Source of the DNA: Clostridia bacterium
GTDB lineage: Bacteria; Bacillota_A; Clostridia; Peptostreptococcales; Anaerovoracaceae
Assembly (NCBI GenBank): GCA_024403175.1
Contig: JAKSSI010000003.1
Coordinates: 1-18,988 of the forward strand
Direction of reading: 5' to 3'
DNA length: 18,988 nucleotides
Part shown: positions 6,419-13,489 of the stretch, in pieces
How positions within the stretch are numbered: the first letter of the stretch is position 1
Layout of the letters: each line of letters begins with the position of its first letter
Made by a program: the position numbers and the translations under genes
The notes under the pieces: generated by a model
Told to the model about the DNA's origin: nothing
Database searches by the model: none
What the model saw: the letters and a program-made list of their open reading frames with translations, nothing else

Positions 6419-7507
6419 TTACAAAAGCGCCTTGCGTTTTTTACGCCTGATTCTGTTGATATTTCTCTCAAAATCTCCGGTTCGAAGAAGCTCTGCCAGC
6501 ACATACTGTTCGAAAACTGGCACTGTGCAAGAATAAAAGCCAAGCTTTTCGTTAAAAGCTTCAAGCAGCGATTCAGGCAAAATCATATAGCCTACACGCA
6601 TAGACGGAGCTATGGTTTTAGAAAATGTATTAAGATAAATTACATTTGAATCCTTTGTCATAGTAAAAAGAGGCTCTTCTGGTTTCCCAAGAACAGTCAG
6701 TTCGGAATCATAGTTATCTTCGATTATGAAACCGCCCCTCTGTTTAGCCCACTCAAGATATTCATGCTTTTTTGAAATATCTGCACTAATACCAGACGGA
6801 AAACTATTAAACGGTGTTACATGAAGAAGTTTGGCATCTGTGGCCTTAAGATCTGAAAGTATGATTCCGTTTTTGCCCATAGAAAGATAATCACATGTAT
6901 GCCCTAAGGATTCATATACTTTATGAATTTTGTCGTAAGATGGATTCTCCAAAGCAACTTTTTTATAGTCGCTAAAAAGCTGAGCTATCAAGCTGTATAG
7001 GTACTCTGCACCGGAGCCTATTATTACTTGGTTAGGATTTATATTTATGCCCTTGCTTCTTGCTAGATATGCGGCAATTTCTGCTCTAAGCTCCGAAAGC
7101 CCTCTGTTTGGAGACTTAACAAGTATGCTATCGGAATAATTTAAAAGCACCCTATGCATAGTTTTACTCATAACGCTAAATGGAAAATCTCCCGTGCTAT
7201 GAGAAGTGATATGCGGAATATCTATAGCTTTCGGTACCGCATTTGCTGCGACCCCTTGAAAATCCGCCGGTTTGTATATTACAAAAACACCGCTTCTTTG
7301 GCGGGCTTCTGTATAACCTTCTTCGCAAAGAAGCTCGAATGCGTGCTCTACGGTAATAACGCTTACACCAGTTTCATCTGCAATGATTCTCTTTGAGGGA
7401 AGTTTGCTTCCCTTTGGGTATGCGCCAGAAAGTATATCTCTCCTAAGAAAGTTATATAGCTGTATATAGGCTGGTATGCCATTGCTTTTTTCAATAATGT
7501 AATTCAT
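6419..7507 (-). pseudogene. MocR/GabR-type PLP-dependent transcription regulator, C-terminally truncated
   Basis: The N-terminal ~75 residues are a GntR winged helix (IPAYIQLYNFLRRDILSG, then LPSKRIIADETGVSVITVEHAFELL). Residues ~100-362 match the class I aminotransferase fold, with the PLP lysine at 297 in NTFSKTIAPSMRVGY and the cofactor aspartate region IIEDNYDSE near 262-269. Family members are about 460-480 residues long, but this one stops at RRKKRKALL, the helix where the C-terminal small domain normally begins, so about 90-100 residues are missing. No leftover of that domain is visible downstream in any frame before the FkbH operon starts. Its GGAGGTG site is 16 nt from the ATG, which is too far for normal use. 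It is divergent from the ECF gene and may regulate it, as MocR proteins of the PdxR type do for vitamin B6 genes. It may be a pseudogene or a shortened regulator. Confidence 0.75.
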
Positions 7508-7508
7508 C

Positions 7509-7552
7509 TGGTTATATAAAACACCTCCAATTTGACTATTTCAGTATAACCA
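7509..7552. promoter_or_regulatory. Inverted repeat in the divergent MocR/ECF promoter region
   Basis: TGGTTATA (7509-7516) and TATAACCA (7545-7552) form a perfect 8-bp inverted repeat with a 28-base gap. It lies in the shared upstream region of the two divergent genes. Between the arms is TTGACT (7532-7537), a good plus-strand -35, with a modest -10 TTTATT 17 bases on (7555-7560). On the minus strand TATACT (7548-7543) could be the -10 of the regulator gene. This is a plausible operator; the binding protein is inferred. Confidence 0.45.
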
Positions 7553-7599
7553 AATTTATTTTATATTACATGCATCACATCGTAAAGGGGATTATTAAT

Positions 7600-8112
7600 A
7601 TGAATTCTAGAAAAAAGACTATTACAATCACTTTAACAGCCATCTTCTTGGCTATGAACATTGCCCTCAGTTCCTTTGGAGTACCAGTACCTGGTGGACA
7701 CTTATACTTAAATGACGTAGTAATCTGTCTTGCATCACTGCTTCTTAGCCCATTCTACGCATTCGTAGTAGGCGGAATTGGAGCATTCCTTGGAGACGCT
7801 TTCTTCTATCCAACTCCAATGTTTGTATCCTTAGTTACTCACGGGCTTCAGGCAATAGTTATCTCACTCATTGCTCATAAAATATTAAAGAATAAGCCAA
7901 TTGTAGCTTCCATTATTGCAGTAGCCGTAGGCGCAGTAATTATGGTAGTTGGATATTCTCTTGGCAGAGCCTTTATTTACAGCACACCAGCTTATGCCCT
8001 TCTTAAGCTGCCATTCCAAATTTTCCAGGCAGTATTTGGTGCAATAGTTGGCACATTCTTATGCTGGGGCTGTGGCATTAAGAAAATGTTCGACAAATAC
8101 ATGAGACAGTAA
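7600..8112 (+). CDS. ECF transporter S-component (substrate-binding membrane protein)
   Basis: This is a 170-residue, very hydrophobic protein with about five to six membrane segments. The start at 7600 is preferred because AAAGGGG lies 9 nt upstream; an in-frame ATG at 7570 lacks such a site. It begins with basic residues followed by TLTAIFLAMNIALSSFGVPVPGGHLYLNDVV, the pattern of the S-component family, and has the GGIGAFLGDAFFY segment common in these proteins. S-components bind a vitamin or metal and use a shared EcfA/A'/T module, which is not in this window. Being divergent from a MocR-type regulator suggests vitamin B6 as substrate, but that is only an inference. A terminator follows at 8130-8160. 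Confidence 0.85.
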   Translation: MNSRKKTITITLTAIFLAMNIALSSFGVPVPGGHLYLNDVVICLASLLLSPFYAFVVGGIGAFLGDAFFYPTPMFVSLVTHGLQAIVISLIAHKILKNKPIVASIIAVAVGAVIMVVGYSLGRAFIYSTPAYALLKLPFQIFQAVFGAIVGTFLCWGCGIKKMFDKYMRQ

Positions 8113-8129
8113 AATAATTTAGGCAATAA

Positions 8130-8160
8130 AAAACTGCGTAGCGAAATGCTACGCAGTTTT
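8130..8160. terminator. Rho-independent terminator shared by convergent genes
   Basis: ACTGCGTAGC (8133-8142) pairs with GCTACGCAGT (8148-8157) around a 5-nt loop, and A/T runs extend the stem on both sides. It lies between the stop of the plus-strand ECF gene and the stop of the minus-strand ferredoxin gene, so it can end both transcripts. Confidence 0.9.
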
Positions 8161-8175
8161 AAATTTCAACGTTTA

Positions 8176-8565
8176 TTAGGATTCTACTACTTCGAGAATT
8201 CCCATTGGGCAAGCCTTAGCGCAAATACCGCAAGCAATGCACTTTGTAACCTTTGCAGGTTCTTTTGTCATTGGCATTACGTGGAGTGGGCATGCTGCTA
8301 CGCAGTCTCCGCACTTTGTGCAAAGCTTTTGATCTACAATATATGTTCCCTTGGAGTTCTGCTTAATAGCGCCATTCTTGCATGTTCTCATGCACTTACC
8401 GCACTGTACGCATACTACTGGCTTTGGATCTCCATTTTCCATAGCATCGATTCTGATGCAAGAAAGTTCTGGGTTAAATTCTTTAAAAAATGCTTCTGAA
8501 CAAGCAATTTCGCAAGCAAGGCAAGCCTTGCAAAGTGTCTTATCTGTTACCTTAAGTTTTTTCAT
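8176..8565 (-). CDS. Polyferredoxin with four [4Fe-4S] cluster motifs
   Basis: This is a 129-residue electron-transfer protein. The start at 8565 is chosen because AAGGAGAG lies 8 nt upstream. Four CxxCxxCxxxC motifs occur in order: CKACLACEIAC, CVQCGKCMRTC, CTKCGDCVAAC and CIACGICAKAC, the last two ending in CP. Sixteen cysteines can therefore bind four [4Fe-4S] clusters, as in HycB, CooF and related oxidoreductase subunits. Those proteins usually pair with a catalytic subunit, but none is adjacent here; the gene stands alone with its own promoter and terminator. It could serve a partner encoded elsewhere. The cluster count is clear; the partner is unknown. Confidence 0.88.
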   Translation of the reverse strand: MKKLKVTDKTLCKACLACEIACSEAFFKEFNPELSCIRIDAMENGDPKPVVCVQCGKCMRTCKNGAIKQNSKGTYIVDQKLCTKCGDCVAACPLHVMPMTKEPAKVTKCIACGICAKACPMGILEVVES

Positions 8566-8597
8566 TTCAACTCTCTCCTTGTCACTACGACACCTAC

Positions 8598-8606
8598 ATT
8601 GTATCA
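8598..8606 (-). promoter_or_regulatory. Extended -10 promoter for the polyferredoxin gene
   Basis: On the minus strand TGATACAAT matches an extended -10 (TG, one base, TACAAT). It is followed about 26 nt after the expected start point by the ATG at 8565. The -35 is weak, as often seen with extended -10 promoters. Confidence 0.5.
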
Positions 8607-8682
8607 AAAATGAAATGTCCTTACCACATATATTGTGTAACTTTTTTATAGCCTTATATTGTCGTTTTCTCCAATAAACCCG

Positions 8683-9303
8683 CTAAAATACCTTTATGAG
8701 CAGCAATTTGCCATCAGATATTGAAATTTCAGCAGTTTTTCCAGGTATTACTTCGTTACTAACACCATATTGATAATCACAGGTGATTTCAGCATTATCT
8801 AAATTATATTTAGCATTTTTTATAGTAATACCCTTTGCCACCCCGTTAATGTTAAGCAAGGAGAAGAATGAGTACTTATCCTCGACCAACCAAGGGCCAC
8901 CGTTTATTATCTCCATCTCAGAGTAATCATCAATGATAGTGCCTTTTAGCCCCTGCGAATGAAGCATATTTAAAATTCCAACATTACCAAGAGTATGATC
9001 CAGTCTTGCGCCAATAGCGCCTATTACAAGAAACTCCTTAGCGCCTCTTCTAATCATCTCCTTGACCGCAAAAACCGTATCTGTATCATCTTTTACGCAA
9101 GGAAGGACTATTGTTTCAACAGAGAGATTTGGATTGTCGTATGAGTCGAAATCGCCTACTATAAGGTTTGGTTTTACCCCAAGCTTATCCATATGCTTAA
9201 GCCCGCTATCGCAGAAAACGAAAAAGTCATCTTCTCTTAGATTGCTTTTAATAAGCTCATATTTAGTTATGTCGGCACCGCCGATTACAACACATCTATT
9301 CAT
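8683..9303 (-). CDS. thiN: Thiamine pyrophosphokinase
   Basis: This 206-residue protein has the known thiamine pyrophosphokinase motifs: GGADITKYE at the start, CDSGLKHMDKLGVKPNLIVG, then GDFDS (50-54), the DDTDT motif (72-76) and GAIGARLDHTLGN (95-107). It transfers pyrophosphate from ATP to thiamine, giving thiamine diphosphate, in the cytosol. Its length is normal for the family. It is the last gene of a cbiK-HAD-thiN operon, 4 bases after the HAD gene. In many Firmicutes thiN follows ribosome-associated genes instead, so this setting is less usual. No TPP riboswitch is visible near it. Confidence 0.93.
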   Translation of the reverse strand: MNRCVVIGGADITKYELIKSNLREDDFFVFCDSGLKHMDKLGVKPNLIVGDFDSYDNPNLSVETIVLPCVKDDTDTVFAVKEMIRRGAKEFLVIGAIGARLDHTLGNVGILNMLHSQGLKGTIIDDYSEMEIINGGPWLVEDKYSFFSLLNINGVAKGITIKNAKYNLDNAEITCDYQYGVSNEVIPGKTAEISISDGKLLLIKVF

Positions 9304-9307
9304 TTTC

Positions 9308-9967
9308 TTATATCTTGCTTACAAATTCTCTAAAGAGATTCATGTCCTCGTAATCTCTAACATACAAATCTGCTATTTCTTCCACCGCAAGTGTTTCTTT
9401 CTCGTAGATATCATAAATACCTGTTACATAAAAGCCGTCTGCCTTGGCTGTCTTAACTGCGTAGATAGCATCTTCAAACACCATAGTATTCTCTCTTGAA
9501 GTTCCGAGGAATTTTAAAGCTTCTCTATAAATAGTCGGCTCTTTTTTAGATGCGCCAACTTCTGTGCATGTAAAAATTCCAGAAAACAACTCTGCTATAC
9601 CGCATCTTTTTAAAGCGGCTTCTATCATATATTTGTCGGTGGCTGTAGCTATGCAGAGCTTCACACCATCGGCCTTTAATTCTTTTAAGAAATTTACAAG
9701 ACCTTTCTTAGGCTGAACATCATTAAAATAATGAGCTTCAACTAGTCCGTTTATCTCATCTGCAATAGTTTGCGCTTCTTTTTCTATGCCGTAAACATCT
9801 ATTACGTAATAAGCACTTTCCAAAAGACTCATAGATTTTACAGTATCCCTAAATCCTGGCTTTGCAATCTTGCCATGTGATTTTAGATATTCTTCCCCAA
9901 CAGCATGCCAAACATACATTGAGTCAAAAAGTGTTCCGTCAAAATCAAAAATCGCGCCTTTTATCAT
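9308..9967 (-). CDS. HAD superfamily phosphatase (subfamily IA, beta-phosphoglucomutase-like)
   Basis: This is a 219-residue cytosolic protein of the haloacid dehalogenase fold. Motif I is FDFDGTLFDS (Asp8, Asp10), motif II is CIATATD, motif III is the lysine in GASKKEPTIY, and motif IV is VFEDAIYAVKTAKADG. The helical cap after motif I fits subfamily I. Such enzymes hydrolyse or move phosphate on small sugar or nucleotide substrates; the exact substrate cannot be told. It lies 4 bases after cbiK and 4 before thiN, in a three-gene operon. A role in thiamine phosphate or cofactor salvage is possible but unproven. Confidence 0.88.
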   Translation of the reverse strand: MIKGAIFDFDGTLFDSMYVWHAVGEEYLKSHGKIAKPGFRDTVKSMSLLESAYYVIDVYGIEKEAQTIADEINGLVEAHYFNDVQPKKGLVNFLKELKADGVKLCIATATDKYMIEAALKRCGIAELFSGIFTCTEVGASKKEPTIYREALKFLGTSRENTMVFEDAIYAVKTAKADGFYVTGIYDIYEKETLAVEEIADLYVRDYEDMNLFREFVSKI

Positions 9968-9971
9968 TTAC

Positions 9972-10721
9972 CTAACCCAACAGATTCAATACTTCTTCGA
10001 ATTCGCAAAGACCTTTTGCAAAGCAATCAACTATAAAGCCGTTTGTAACTAAAATATTTTTCCAGCTATCTTCTTCCGGACCCATCATATCGTTTTGCAC
10101 GTGGTCGCCGGCAACCATCATAATAGGAGCAAGTGCTACATTTTCAAATTCGCCTGCACGCATTTGATCTATTGCATCATCTAATGTTGGCCAGCCTTCA
10201 ACTGTTGCAACAAAAACATTTTTCTTGCCCTTTAGATTCAGTGCTGTCTGAAGTGCAGGATAAATGAAATTAGAAAGATGCTCTGTACCATGTCCCATAA
10301 ATACAAGAGCTGTATTATCAGTCACCTTATATATATTTGAAAGAACTTCTGCAGCGGCCTGAAGAGATTCAGGGTCGTGAATTAGAGGCTTTGCAATTAC
10401 AAAGCTCTCAAATTTGTCTGCGTAATTTTCTTTAAGAACGCAAATCTTTTCATATTCTTCTCCCGGAATTATATGAGTTGGAACAATAAAGACATCCTTA
10501 TATCCGTCAGCTATAAGTTTCTCTATTACTTCCGTTGGGGAGAGAATATTTTCGCCCTGTCCGTTAAGCTTTTTTCTAATAATATTGCTGGTATACGCTG
10601 TAAAACAATCTCTATCCGAATGCTTTTGCGCAATAAATTTTTCCGCATCTGTTAAATGCTTTCTTGCATTAGGCATACTGGTGCCAAAACTGATAACAAC
10701 CAGCGCTTTCTTTTCAGACAT
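9972..10721 (-). CDS. cbiK: Sirohydrochlorin cobaltochelatase, anaerobic type
   Basis: This 249-residue enzyme inserts cobalt into sirohydrochlorin early in anaerobic cobalamin synthesis. The start at 10721 is chosen because GGAGG ends 5 nt before that ATG; the longer GTG start at 10733 overlaps the ribosome site. The N-terminus (KKALVVISFGTSMPNAR) and VPTHIIPGEEYEK with Glu89 match CbiK, and the metal-binding histidines are His144 (MGHGTEH) and His207 (GDHVQND). It heads the cbiK-HAD-thiN operon. No other cobalamin genes and no cobalamin riboswitch were seen here. The rest of the pathway must be elsewhere, or the enzyme serves another tetrapyrrole use. Confidence 0.92.
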   Translation of the reverse strand: MSEKKALVVISFGTSMPNARKHLTDAEKFIAQKHSDRDCFTAYTSNIIRKKLNGQGENILSPTEVIEKLIADGYKDVFIVPTHIIPGEEYEKICVLKENYADKFESFVIAKPLIHDPESLQAAAEVLSNIYKVTDNTALVFMGHGTEHLSNFIYPALQTALNLKGKKNVFVATVEGWPTLDDAIDQMRAGEFENVALAPIMMVAGDHVQNDMMGPEEDSWKNILVTNGFIVDCFAKGLCEFEEVLNLLG

Positions 10722-10762
10722 ATTGACCTCCACTATTAAAGTCCTTTCAGAAGTCTAAAAAT

Positions 10763-10791
10763 ATATTACCCTTTTATGAGTATGCAGTCAA
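10763..10791 (-). promoter_or_regulatory. Promoter of the cbiK-HAD-thiN operon
   Basis: On the minus strand TTGACT (10791-10786) and TAATAT (10768-10763) are exactly 17 bases apart, a good vegetative promoter. The leader to the cbiK ATG is about 36 nt, too short for a cobalamin riboswitch. It sits directly after the terminator of the capA-like gene. Confidence 0.6.
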
Positions 10792-10797
10792 AGAAAA

Positions 10798-10828
10798 AAG
10801 AAGAGAGCTTTCAAAAAGCCCTCTTCTT
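10798..10828 (-). terminator. Rho-independent terminator after the CapA-like gene
   Basis: A 13-bp stem with one G-T pair joins 10798-10810 to 10816-10828 around a 5-nt loop. On the minus strand it is followed by a run of six T. It lies about 25 nt after the CapA-family stop codon. Confidence 0.85.
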
Positions 10829-10853
10829 TTTAGGTAATTATTATGAAAAAGCG

Positions 10854-12050
10854 TTATTTTAAAACTACTTCATCGCCATCCCAGGAGAACTGAGTGTCGA
10901 ATCCGGCTTCCTTAGAGATTCTTTCCATAAAGTCGAAAATCTCCTGACCCTTTTCGGTATGTCCGTGAACATAAGGAATACCGCTCTTTTCAGTAAGCAT
11001 AAGAATCATTCTGAATTCTACAATCTTTTTGTCTTCAATTACAAGCTTTGCAACTGGACAATAAATTGAATCCGGATGGAATGGATATGTAGGATATTCA
11101 GGATCTGGAACGAATCCAAAACGTGCGATTCTCTGCTTAACCCATTCTGCATTGTGTGCATCACCATGAACCTTGCCAGTAAATCCTGGAGCAAGCTGTG
11201 GTGTGTACATTACGAAGTTGTTAAGTCCATGGTAAATTGCTTTACCCTTGTACATTTCAATTCCGTGTGCAATGTGGCTGTGAGAAGCCATAACAACGTC
11301 TGCACCGTTGTCGATAGCAATGTGGGAGAGAAGTCTTTCCCAATCATCTACTGTAACCTGTCTATGTACATACCCCTTATGCATATAAACGATGAGGATG
11401 TCACAGTTTTCTCTTGCATATCTAATCTGCTGAGCAAAATCGAGAACAGCTGTTGGGTTCATATAGTTGTAGCCCATGCAGTCAGCATCAACATGAATTG
11501 GGTTCTTTAAAGACCAGTTATCAAATTCATGCTTTGCTTTTGTCTGAGCTTCCCAAGGATGTTCGTCAACAGGGATATAAGCTCTGCTAAAGAGAACTGG
11601 GTTTGTTCCGCCACGAGTTTCTGTAGCAAACTGCTGCTTACCACCTACTGCGTTGAATGCAACAACACCAATCTTTGTGCCGTCTTTTTCAACGTAAGCA
11701 GGAACCTTAGCTTCTGCAAGATTGTGGCCACCGCCGCAATGTGCAACATTGTGCTTTTCGCACCATGCAATAGTTCCTTCAACGCCATCTTCCGCAAAGT
11801 CATAGAAGTGGTTACCAGAAAGAGTTACAAGATCTACCTTGCCATCAAGGAAATCAAGAGTCTTGCTGAGGTTTCCTTCTACGGAACGTTCAACCGGTTC
11901 TGTAACGTATGCTTCTTCAAGCTGGAACATTCTGAAATCGTTGTTCTCAAGAATTGGCATTACGCCTTCACAAAGCTTTTCAGCTGTAAGAACAGGGTCG
12001 GAACTTGGCGTGGAGAAATCTCCGCCAAAGATTAAAGTTTGTTTAGCCAT
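10854..12050 (-). CDS. CapA/PgsA-family metallophosphatase, cytosolic form
   Basis: This 398-residue protein has the calcineurin-like fold of CapA family enzymes. Motifs in order are FGGDFS (GD near 10-11), QLEEA in place of the usual NLE, SGNHFYDF (79-85), VYMHKGYVH, and ASHSHIAHG with the downstream YHGLNNFVM. Members bind two metals and are tied to poly-gamma-glutamate capsule synthesis, though many paralogues have other roles. It has no signal peptide or membrane segment, so it should be cytosolic, unlike membrane-anchored CapA/PgsA. It follows the permease gene by 15 bases with an AGGGG site and ends at a strong terminator. No pgsB/pgsC or other capsule genes are near. Its substrate may be whatever the permease imports. 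Confidence 0.85.
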   Translation of the reverse strand: MAKQTLIFGGDFSTPSSDPVLTAEKLCEGVMPILENNDFRMFQLEEAYVTEPVERSVEGNLSKTLDFLDGKVDLVTLSGNHFYDFAEDGVEGTIAWCEKHNVAHCGGGHNLAEAKVPAYVEKDGTKIGVVAFNAVGGKQQFATETRGGTNPVLFSRAYIPVDEHPWEAQTKAKHEFDNWSLKNPIHVDADCMGYNYMNPTAVLDFAQQIRYARENCDILIVYMHKGYVHRQVTVDDWERLLSHIAIDNGADVVMASHSHIAHGIEMYKGKAIYHGLNNFVMYTPQLAPGFTGKVHGDAHNAEWVKQRIARFGFVPDPEYPTYPFHPDSIYCPVAKLVIEDKKIVEFRMILMLTEKSGIPYVHGHTEKGQEIFDFMERISKEAGFDTQFSWDGDEVVLK

Positions 12051-12065
12051 ATTTTTACCCCTAAA

Positions 12066-13394
12066 TTACTTAGGCATTACGATTGTGTATTCAACACCAG
12101 CAAACATAAGGTCGAAGAGACCAAGTGCTGCGAGAATAGCTGTAATTACTACGAAGAGAATAGCAATGATAACCATTGGAGCGATCATCTTCTGCTTCTG
12201 CTTTTCGTCTGTGCAACCAAGTGTTGCCATTGTACCACCCATGGAGAATGGGCTGAAGCCTGCATACTGAAGACCTACCATCATGCAGATAGCAAGTACC
12301 ATTGGGTTGCAACCTGTTGTTGTGTAAAGACCAGGAATAAGAGCAACCATAAGAGGCTGTACTACAGCACCGGATACAACGAGAGAAAGTGCACCGCAAA
12401 CGAGCATGAATACTGGAGCTACGATGCTTGCTGGAACGGAAGAACCAAGCCATTCGCCGATTGTCTGAGCGATACCGATCTTAGCTGCAAGTCCTACGAG
12501 TGTACCTGTACCGCAAACTGTGATGATTGCTGTCCATGGAACGGACTTTCTGATAACGTCGTTGATGTCGCCAATTCCGAGCATGTGGAGAACAACTGCA
12601 CCAACGGCAGCAAGGAATCTGAAGTCTACATATGTAGCGATAAACTTTGTTGCTGGGTTTGGAGCGAACTGCTGAATTACCATTGGAACTACAAGGAAGA
12701 GAGCTACTACTACGATAACATAGAGAGTATTCTTCTGCTGCTTTGTCATTGGTTCAGGCTTTTCAAATGTAACAGTCTTGTCTGTCTTCTTGAATGCGCC
12801 TGTAATAATGCAGAATACTACGAAGAAAATGAGAAGGAATCCGATATCGTATGCCATAGCACCGAGGGAAATCTTTCTAGCTGTTTCTTCGCCGAATGTA
12901 GCAACGTTGATACCTGTCTTGGAAGCAAAGTCAGATGTCCATGGGAGGAGGTTAAATGCTGTACCTGCTGTGTAATAACCAAGAGCAGCAACCAGTGGGT
13001 TCATACCCATTTCTGTAGCAACACCGAAGAAGATAGGGCTAAGGAATGCTGGAGCTGCATTGGAGCCAGCACCAAGAGCCATAACTACTGCAGTTACAAG
13101 CCAGAAAATAAGAGGCATGAAGCGAGAAGCTCCGCCTGTCTTGTAAAGAATGTTCTGTGCAACCTTCTGGAATGTACCATTGTGCATACCAAATCCATAG
13201 AAGAATGTACCGAAGAACATGTAGAAGAAGAGGTTGGATGGGAAGCATCCAATTACATCGTTTGGTCTAAGCTTGAAATATAAGCAACCAACTACAAATG
13301 CCATTGCCATAGCAACTGCACCGATGTTTGTCTTGAGCTTTGTACCGATTACGATAGCCAGTACGATAGCTACTACAAATACTAAAACGTTCAT
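12066..13394 (-). CDS. Ion-transporter superfamily anion permease (SLC13/MatC-like)
   Basis: This 442-residue protein has about 11 hydrophobic segments. Two similar loops are visible: GAGSNAAPAFLSPIFFG in the first half, and SGAVVQPLMVALIPG followed by AGFSPFSMGGTMATLG in the second, the inverted-repeat pattern of the ion transporter superfamily. The N-terminus resembles MatC-type dicarboxylate carriers. It likely takes up a di- or tricarboxylate or a related anion; the exact substrate cannot be read. A strong AAGGAG site precedes the ATG. It is the first gene of a two-gene operon with the CapA-like protein, and a LysR gene lies upstream in the same direction. Codon use avoids TTA, CTA and TCA, which hints at high expression. 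Confidence 0.75.
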   Translation of the reverse strand: MNVLVFVVAIVLAIVIGTKLKTNIGAVAMAMAFVVGCLYFKLRPNDVIGCFPSNLFFYMFFGTFFYGFGMHNGTFQKVAQNILYKTGGASRFMPLIFWLVTAVVMALGAGSNAAPAFLSPIFFGVATEMGMNPLVAALGYYTAGTAFNLLPWTSDFASKTGINVATFGEETARKISLGAMAYDIGFLLIFFVVFCIITGAFKKTDKTVTFEKPEPMTKQQKNTLYVIVVVALFLVVPMVIQQFAPNPATKFIATYVDFRFLAAVGAVVLHMLGIGDINDVIRKSVPWTAIITVCGTGTLVGLAAKIGIAQTIGEWLGSSVPASIVAPVFMLVCGALSLVVSGAVVQPLMVALIPGLYTTTGCNPMVLAICMMVGLQYAGFSPFSMGGTMATLGCTDEKQKQKMIAPMVIIAILFVVITAILAALGLFDLMFAGVEYTIVMPK

Positions 13395-13439
13395 AATTCT
13401 CCTTTCCTTTCAGGATGAAAATTAAAAAAGATAATTGCG

Positions 13440-13483
13440 GCATAGCGGGATTGCTATGCTTTATTGAAACGGATAAACCGCTA
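13440..13483 (-). promoter_or_regulatory. Overlapping alternative hairpins in the permease leader
   Basis: GCATAGC (13440-13446) pairs with GCTATGC (13453-13459). The overlapping TAGCGG (13444-13449) can instead pair with CCGCTA (13478-13483), so the two helices exclude each other. They lie between the LysR stop and the permease start. No clean T-run follows the first hairpin at once, so it is not a standard terminator. It may be a weak attenuator or LysR operator. Confidence 0.35.
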
Positions 13484-13489
13484 CAATCT

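Noticed and set aside
10722..10797. Cobalamin or TPP riboswitch before cbiK-HAD-thiN
   Set aside because: The leader after the proposed promoter is only about 36 nt, and neither conserved cobalamin-box nor thi-box sequence was seen.
11529..12035. Plus-strand open frame of 168 codons opposite the CapA-like gene
   Set aside because: It shows no recognisable motif and mirrors the well-supported minus-strand CapA-family gene.
12039..13283. Long plus-strand open frame of 414 codons opposite the permease gene
   Set aside because: The translation is rich in Cys, Asn and Ser with no fold signature. It arises because the permease avoids TTA, CTA and TCA codons, which removes stops from the opposite strand. 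The minus-strand permease has a strong ribosome site and clear membrane segments.
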